DNA of 64,000 nt, taken from contig JAUMIR010000005.1 in the NCBI GenBank assembly GCA_030847615.1, positions 107,351,116-107,415,115 of the forward strand. Direction: 5' to 3'. The notes under the pieces are model-generated. The model saw only the letters and a program-made list of their open reading frames with translations, was not told the origin of the DNA and ran no database searches. The position numbers were made by a program, and so were the translations under genes. The DNA is from Gambelia wislizenii (lineage: Eukaryota; Chordata; Lepidosauria; Squamata; Crotaphytidae). Below are positions 57,035 through 64,000 of this stretch, in pieces (the stretch's first letter is position 1; every line of letters begins with the position of its first letter).

Positions 57035-60000
57035 TCTCAGTGGCTTCGTCTGCAAGATAGGAGATAAAATGTCTTACCTTGCAGTGTTCTGTTATATGTG
57101 ACAATTGCAATTATACAATGCAGAATACTTTAAAATGCTGTACAAAATCTACTCTTCCTTGTCCTTCAAAAAAGGCCCTCTACAACTCTGTTGAACTTTT
57201 AACTGTTTACTCTGTCAGTCTCCTTCACCTTATACTCACTCTTATGAACAACAATGAAAAACCTTCAGAACTTTTCCATCAGCTCCTCCCTCTGTTCTCT
57301 AAAGGATGATTAGAGAACAAAAGACCACTTATTTATGATCAGGGGAGTTGCTACAAATGGGGAGGTTGGCAGAAAAAAAAAATAAGCCCAACAATCTTGT
57401 ATAACTTTAAAAATGCACAGATACAATACAGGATGTATGAGCTTTCTGCGTCTGGAGAAGTTGACTTCTCCATTTGTGAAAGCTTTATGTCCTGAAAACA
57501 TTGTTAGGAAGATGCATGCTATGAGACACTTTATTGCTTTTGCTTCAACTGGGTAGCCCCACTTGAAGGAAGCAAACAGAGAGTGGTTTCCACTGCTTGT
57601 AGTAAAACAGATTCTATTCTCTAGACCTTTTAGCTCTGATTTTAAAAAACAGAGTCCTGCTAGGTTGTGCTCTGGGCACAAATGAAGCTCTTTGCACAAA
57701 GAAAGGAGATCCTGCCATTGACAGAAAAAGTTTGAGAGTTGCAGGGTAGAAGTACAGTATTTTAATTGCAAGTTTCTGCTTCGTGGGAATAAAGAAGTTA
57801 GACTGGCACCATCCCTACTTTCTTTTCACGCATAAGTAGACTTTTCTGTTCTGCCAGGCATTTGATGAATGACCGTATAAGGCCCATCTCACCTAAGCTG
57901 GATTATGCTAATTATTGTGCTTGTGTGTGTGTTTAATCATGTATGTATGTATGTATGTATGTTTTAATCTGATTTTAATTTTTGATTGTTTAATTTCATT
58001 TTAACTTTTCTATCTTGTGGATTTTTAACAATGTGTTTTTTTTTTTAAAAAAAGTTGTAAGCTACATTTTGCATCCTGAACTGGGAAAAGGGCAGGATTT
58101 AAATATTGTTATTGTTATTGTTACCATCCTCCTTCTCATCATCAACAACAATAGCAATAATAGAAAAACCAGGAATTCTTTGGACAAAGTATCATTCTCC
58201 TTTCAGGCCTTCAAAGTGATGGCTTTTGGAGGAATAATGCCATTTGGTCCATAAGGTTTCCTTAATTCTGCATGGAGAGCAGTTGGTTGCCCATGTTCTG
58301 GGAAAGGCACACTGCAAATGCTCAGAGGTGTTTTCATACATTCCTACATAGTAGTAGAAATAATAGTTGGTTATGAAACCCAGCCTATGGTTTATAGATT
58401 CTTGCTGACCTGGCTAAGAAGGCAAAAAGTACGCACCAGTTCTTCTGCTTGAGGATACATATTTAGGCCACATATGCTGATGAACCAAGTCTCAATCTTT
58501 TTAGTAATGAAATATATGAGTCTAGGCTGCATCACTGAATTTTACCAATGGATTCAAATTTTATCTTTATATATAAAATTTGCTGAGATTAAAGTAAAGC
58601 AGGATCAACAAGATGTGGGGGGGGGCAGTGCAGGTGCCAAGGCTGGCCTGTGTGTCTGGAAGGATCTTTTTGGGTAATATTATTTTTCCATTGTTTTGGA
58701 CATCCATTGTAAGAATCTGTGAATTTCAAAGGAAATAATAATGTAATGTTGCACAAATTTTGTATTACAAAAAAACTACAGTATAAAATTTTTTAGCTGG
58801 TCTGCTTTTGCTGCAGGAGAGAACAGGACTGGAAACCAAGTTAAAGAAAAGAAGCTGCAAGTGAGCAAAGTAGTGCCAGCAAGGGGGAAGAAGGGAATGA
58901 GAAGGGTGAGTAGGCATGTCGCACAGGTGAAAATGCAGGATCTCCCATGATGGTGGCAGCAGCTGGAAAGAGACTTGGAGGTGACCATTGTGGACCTCAG
59001 CTGCCAGGAGAAGCAGTAGGAGTAATAGGAAAGGTGATGTGGTGCAGTGCAGTGCAGTGCAGCCACACCTACTACATCACTACTACTGCCGCTGCACTTC
59101 CATGTCCATGGTCTGGGTAAGCAACTCTCCCAGTTCTTCAACAATTCATCTGCCTCTGAGAGCAGCCTCCTTTCAAGCAGCCAAACATGTTCTGGCTGGC
59201 CTAGATTGGTGGCTGAAGGGCATATGACATGAGAGAAGGATAGCCTCTTGGGGTGAGTAAATGAGTGAAGTTCAGCATGTGGCTGGGTGTGTGGGGGGGT
59301 GGGTGATTGTGGGTGGCAGTGACTGTCTGCCCTTTCCCACTTGAAGGACCTTGGAGGAACAAACAAACTTCCAGGACTTGGAAAAACATTTTCACCAGGG
59401 CCTGAATCAGCTGTTGGCAGCTCTGAGCTACAGCATGTGTGTGGAGTAGGATTACTGTAAACGCTACCTGTTTTGAAAAGCTCTTCTTTCTGGTGGATTA
59501 TGGATTATAACCCAAGATAACCTTCTGAAGATCGTTCCTTGGCAGCTGTATGAAATCTCAGTCAAGTGTTTGAACACAGTTTTATAAAATTTTAAGTACT
59601 TCAGAGAGGAGTGAAACAGGTACTTTTGCAACTCTTTAAAGAAAGTGATGAGAGGCACCCCAGTCTATATTCTCATTACCACATTCATGATGGGTAGGAG
59701 TTGGACTGGGGAGCTGGAGAAAATTCAAATTTATTTCCAATATTAAGATCATACCAGTGGGCTTCCACATTATTAATATTTTTTCTTGTTACCCTCAGTC
59801 TCTGAGGTTTGTGGCATTTTGCTGTAATTACTACCTTCTCTTCTTCAGACTGCTACATGCTAAGGCTTGCCCATCCTCCATAGAAAAGAAAAGCTGTACA
59901 ATAATATATTAAGAAAGCTGGGCATTATTGTGGTAGCCACTTGCCAGTTCAGAGTTAGCAAAAACAAGTGCCACATTGCTCACATATTCTGTATTTACAT

Positions 60001-60414
60001 GTAATGAAAACTGTGCTCATTATTTCCATGGCTGAGAATAAAATTGCTGATGGGCTGTTATTAAATCAACTGTCTTTTCAAGTATCTACAAATGCTGGTT
60101 TGGCTTATTTTTTCTACATTTTAAAAAATATTCATAAAGTGCTTCTTTGTCCATCGGAACATTCAAAGTTACATGCAACATAAAAGAACACAATACAAAA
60201 ATAAAAGCCAGAATTAACATGATGTGATGTGATGCTTTCAAGGTATTTTAGAGAATTCCTACCAATGCTACCCAGGATGGCTCCAAGGGTAAATATGATG
60301 GGAGTTAGCATCTAAATATATTGAAGACCCCATAGTGGGGGATGACCACTTTTAAACAAGCCAGAACAATAAAATCTATCAATGTGCCAAAGAAATAGTC
60401 TTTTTTTTTTTTTT
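57035..60414. other. Mostly unrecognised sequence
   Basis: Apart from the LINE 3' remnant at 57880-58115 I recognise nothing. The frames at 57310-57771 and 58776-59366 (minus) are open by chance as far as I can tell, with no familiar domain or paired splice sites. Confidence 0.4.
57880..58115 (+). repeat. LINE 3' UTR remnant (L2-like)
   Basis: It ends GTTGTAAGCTACATTTTGCA then GGGCAGGATTTAAATATTGT with a (TTG/TTA)n run, the usual end of L2-like elements. It contains a (GTAT)n microsatellite at 57941-57962. Confidence 0.5.
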
Positions 60415-60600
60415 ACTGTCCATGTAAAACTTGGATGGAGCTAACCTAACCTTCTTTAGGAGAGTGATCCACAGTCTGGGTTCTTTGTTTGCTAACCTAG
60501 TATCTCTTGGTGCTGGGACCTTCAATAGGGCCTCTAATGAAGACTGTAAGTTGTGTATAGGCTTGTCTTTGCACCTAATTGCTAAGGATAGGGATCCCAC
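60415..60600 (-). pseudogene. Antisense L2-clade 3' coding fragment
   Basis: GAGTGATCCACAGTCTGGGT and the following text match the RLWNGLP region of 5745-5930 in order. Decayed. Confidence 0.5.
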
Positions 60601-61017
60601 TTATGGCCTTACAGATGTTACTGAATTGCAACTTCTGTCAGATCAGACCAGACCTGTATGGATATTGCCAGAAGAGGGCATGCTTACCTGGAGAGATGTG
60701 TTGATGTTCTCTTTAATTCTAAGACTCTCTACCATTCACATATGCCCCCCCCCATATACAGTAGAAATACTCAATACAAATGTGTATATGAAAGTCCAAG
60801 TTACTAATCTTGGTTCAGAATCAGTGTGATGTTTCTTCATCTCTTTTTAAAAAAGACTGGAGAAGGTTGGAGGAACCCTAGTCTAGAAGTCACTTGCATT
60901 CTTATTCCTTCTCTGTCCCTTATGAATTCCTTCTTCACCCTATCATTTTCACTTGTTGGCATTAACTTATTGTTCTGTCATCACCAAGGTTACCAAAGTG
61001 TCGGTAACTGAGAGCGA

Positions 61018-61247
61018 GCAGGCCAGAGTGGTATAGTGGTTTGAGTGACAACTCTAGAGTCCAGCCTTTAAATGGCTGTTAAGTCACAGAAATCCACTGG
61101 TTGATCTTGGGCAAGTCACATGCTCAGATTCAGATGAAGGCAAAGGCAACCACCCCCCCCGAACAAATTTTGTGAAGAAAATCCTGTGATAGGTTTGCCT
61201 TAGGGTTGCCACAAGTTGGAAACAGCTTGAAGACACACAACAAGGTA
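61018..61247 (+). mobile_element. tRNA-derived SINE
   Basis: GAGTGGTATAGTGGTTTGAG head; GGTTGCCACAAGTTGGAAAC and AAGACACACAACAA end. The middle is eroded. Confidence 0.72.
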
Positions 61248-61439
61248 ACTGAGGAAAAGCTATCTCTGTCCATATAAGGTCACAGTTGTTATAACAGGCT
61301 AACCTGGTGGTACATGGCCTCTAAACTCATCTGTGCCTTTAGGGGCAATGCTGGATCTAAGAGACCTGCCTAAACCATGAAACCTAATTCTTTACAGAGT
61401 ATATAAAAAAATCCTTCTGGAACAGATTCAAAACCAGTC

Positions 61440-61735
61440 AGTTGGGGAGACAGAATATCTATTAATAGCTTATGTTTTAATTGAACTTCAGGTTATTGTT
61501 CCTCATCCAGCTCAGGGTCACAGCTGGACATTGATTCAGAATACCCAGTAGATTAGATAAAAAGATAGAGTGCTGAGTATCAGCTGTGTATCTATGACAC
61601 CTTGGATCACATCTCCTGATGACTGCTCCCAGCTAAACAAAATGTAGATGTAAACAGAATCTAGTGGAACTGTATGGAGTAATTTCCAAGGAGTGCAACA
61701 GTGACCCTCCAACTTGTACATAGTAGTTTTGTACC
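61440..61735 (-). pseudogene. Antisense L2-clade RT fragment
   Basis: Nucleotide similarity to the young L2-clade copy at 6380-6640: TTCCTCATCCAG, then TCTATGACACC and the TCTCCTGATGACTGCTCCCA block that corresponds to the region after YADD. Many small indels. Confidence 0.55.
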
Positions 61736-61980
61736 AATCTGAACATAATAACTAGAAAGGTGTCCCTCAATTAATGAAGCCTCTGGGAACAAAGCTTCTT
61801 TCTATGAAAGCTTTTGAGCATACATGGCTAGAAGTCAGCTCTTTCCCACTTAGCAAAAGAGAAAAGCCTCCCAATGTCATAAGCCTATCACTATGATGGA
61901 AGCTATAGTGATGAATTAGCTCCCTATCTGTAGAAACAGATTAGACAGGAGATTAATTATTTAGGTTGCTAACAAAGGAC

Positions 61981-62014
<34 letters not shown>

Positions 62015-62225
62015 GTGCCTTCAAGTTTATTCTAACTTAGGTGACCCTAAGATGAACCTGTCCTGGGGTTTTCTTGGCAAGCTCTGTTCAGAAGAGGTTT
62101 GACTTTGCTTTCTTCTGAGGCTGAGAGAGTGTGGCTCAGGATCACCCAGTGGATCTCCATGACTAAGCAGGGATTCAAACCCTGGTGTCCAGAGTTGTAG
62201 TCCAATGCTCAAACTACTACTGAAA
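61981..62225 (-). mobile_element. tRNA-derived SINE with (GTT)n tail
   Basis: (GTT)11 at 61981-62014 is the reverse of the SINE's 3' tail; GGGATTCAAACCCTGGTGTC (about 62171) is the B-box complement. Confidence 0.82.
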
Positions 62226-63281
62226 CTAAAACACACACATTTACAAAATAGAATAGTAGAGCAGATTAACTCTGCCCCTGGATGGAGGGACATATATACA
62301 TACATGCATACATACATACACCCCCTACAGAGGAAGTGCCTGCAGTTGGTTTCCAACACCCCTCCCAACTCAATAGGGCATATGTTAACCCTTCATATTC
62401 AGGTTTTCAATGACTGAGCCTGAGTCCTTCCAACAGAAGCCTTCAAAAACTACTCATTTAGATGGCTGCAATGAAATTTGTGTGATAAAATGAAAAGAAA
62501 AAAAGAAAGAAAGTCAGATATGCGTCCATAGAAGGTCTGAAATATTTATAATACAGAATGTAGGCCTGTAATTCTAATACTGTCACTTTTCTTTTCCTGT
62601 ATGATTTTTAAACATCTTTTGCCTAATGAAGAAGCCAGTGGAGCTTCAAAAGCTTGCATGATGTGTTTTGTGCATTTTGGTTGGCCAATAAAGGTATTGC
62701 TCTTTGTGGGTTTTGCTTTATTGAAATGTTTTTTTTTTTTACTTAGCCAAGGCTTATATGACCTGGTTGTTTGATTTCACACTGGCATGTTGTTAGGTTT
62801 GAATAAAAAGTTGCCTGAAACATGTTGAAGCTCTTTTTTTTTTGTGGTTAGGAACCTATCCTTATTCTTTCCATGTTATTTTTGCCTCTGCTACCAAATG
62901 TTGTCAAATAATATCTGGAAACATATCTACTTTATCAGCTGAGGTATACCTGTATTTTATTTGTTTTAATTTATAAGTTGTCTGGAATCTTGGTTTATAA
63001 TAATAAACCAAGCATCATGCTTCCAGAACTCAGTCCATTCAGAAGGATACCATGGCTGATGGCACCAACAGGCACTGAAGTCTAAGAGAGTCAAAAAGAA
63101 ACACAATGACCCTATCCCTTTCTTAGCAAACTCTGTCAACCACAAGGTGACAGAAAAGTGTGTCCTAAATCCAGACATGAGGATAGATTGAAATGGATCA
63201 AGCAATCAAGACAATGAATTTCTAATGGGCATCAGAGCTGGTGATCACAACAACCACCCCTTTCTCATTCCCAAATCTCTC

Positions 63282-63648
63282 CAAGTGTATATCCATGCTG
63301 CACAATTATAATTGATGAAGTCCCAAGACTCCATCCTATAGGAATCTGGGGTTTGCAGTTTAGTGAGGTATATAGACTTCTCTGTTAGAAAGTTCTAGTC
63401 CACTCTCCTGAATGATAACACTAGACCTCTCTAGCAGATGATTCTAACACCAAGCTACAAATCCCAAAATTGCATAAGAACCAGTCAATGTTATGGATTT
63501 CTGAGATTTGTAGTTTTCTGAGATATTTAGCTTTCCCTGTCAGAGTGCTCTGGTGCCACAAAAAAATCCCAGGATTCCATAGGATAGAGCCATGATAGTT
63601 AAAGTGGTATCAAACTGCATTATTTCTGCAGTGTGGCAGCAGCCAAAG
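63282..63648. mobile_element. Palindromic MITE, family A, two overlapping units
   Basis: Two successive left/right arm pairs are visible (GGAATCTGGGGTTTGCAGTTT, CTACAAATCCCAAAATTGC, then GGATTTCTGAGATTTGTAGTT and AAATCCCAGGATTCCATAGG). It is longer than other copies, so a nested or tandem insertion is likely. Confidence 0.6.
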
Positions 63649-63719
63649 TAATGAGGAGAAGAACCATAAATAGACTAAATGTTATACAGAGAACAAGGCA
63701 AATAAGACAACAACCCAAC

Positions 63720-64000
63720 AATGGGAGGAATAAACCCTTTAAAAGGCAGATAGGGGAAATGGCCCATGGTCTTAGATGTCTCTATACGAATGCACAGAGC
63801 ATGGGAAATTAACAGGATGGACGTGAACTCTTAGCACAGAAAAACAAATATGATATCATAGGCATCACTGAAGCCTGGTGAGATGAGTCTCATGATTGGA
63901 ATGTACTAATAGAGGGGTATAGACTATTTCAGAAAAATAGACCAAACAGGAAGGGAGGTGGAGTAGCATTATCTGTTAAAGATGTGTGCATCTATGAACA
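63720..64000 (+). pseudogene. CR1-type LINE endonuclease start, runs off the window
   Basis: Near 63757 the frame reads LRCLYTNAQSMGN*QDGREL, then KNKYDIIGITEAW and SHDWNVLIEGYRLFQKN, ending GGGVALSVKDV. It is the N-terminal APE-type endonuclease with the E-T/A-W metal motif. One stop is visible; the rest lies beyond 64000. Confidence 0.75.

Noticed and set aside
57310..57771. Minus-strand 153-codon open frame
   Set aside because: No familiar motif, signal or splice logic; surroundings are not gene-like.
58776..59366. Minus-strand 196-codon open frame
   Set aside because: Composition is low complexity (Ser, His, Cys rich), without splice-site pairing or a recognised domain; probably chance.
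61981..62014. (GTT)n as an independent microsatellite
   Set aside because: It is the tail of the adjacent reverse-strand SINE.
1..64000. CRISPR arrays, phage genes, operons
   Set aside because: Repeats are dispersed eukaryotic elements; no regular spacer arrays or prokaryotic gene packing.

Overview
The window looks like a gene-poor, AT-rich stretch of a vertebrate genome, most likely a squamate reptile and probably a lizard. The basis is the repeat mix: L1, L2-clade and CR1 LINEs, tRNA-derived SINEs of the squamate type and many short palindromic DNA-transposon relics. There is no bacterial-style gene organisation.

The only host gene I can support lies on the minus strand. Four exons (26309-26063, 14126-13349, 11174-10844, 5356-5177) have consensus acceptors and donors, and their phases match exactly from exon to exon. 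Together they give about 512 codons. The last two exons read as a ZU5/UPA-like segment. The best guess is DTHD1 (death domain containing 1), held tentatively; the C-terminal part would lie left of the window.

Region by region: 1-2.1 kb holds an AT-rich tract and a LINE 3' fragment with a twin-priming inversion. 3.9-4.7 kb has CR1 next to an L2-clade 3' end. 5.2-7.6 kb has host exon 4 just beside a young L2-clade LINE with a 652-residue open frame. 8-8.7 kb has a second copy of the first LINE. 11.5-12.5 kb has Tigger-like elements. 16.3-17.6 kb is a fossil L2-clade endonuclease region. 17.75-25.07 kb is a full-length L1 with both frames open and perfect 18-bp target-site duplications, antisense inside the host gene's intron. 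27-36 kb is a mosaic of short elements. 36.97-45.0 kb is an old full-length antisense L1, broken by a sense L1 fragment and two Tigger-like foldback elements. 45.1-64 kb is mostly repeat relics; its last 280 bp start a CR1-type endonuclease region.

The window therefore shows one gene being invaded repeatedly. Several insertions preserve their mechanism: an inversion with microhomology, an inverted dimer with duplicated target, a 55-bp CR1 tip with a 20-bp duplication, and nested insertions that give relative ages. I found no CRISPR array, tRNA gene or rRNA gene, and no clearly novel protein system.
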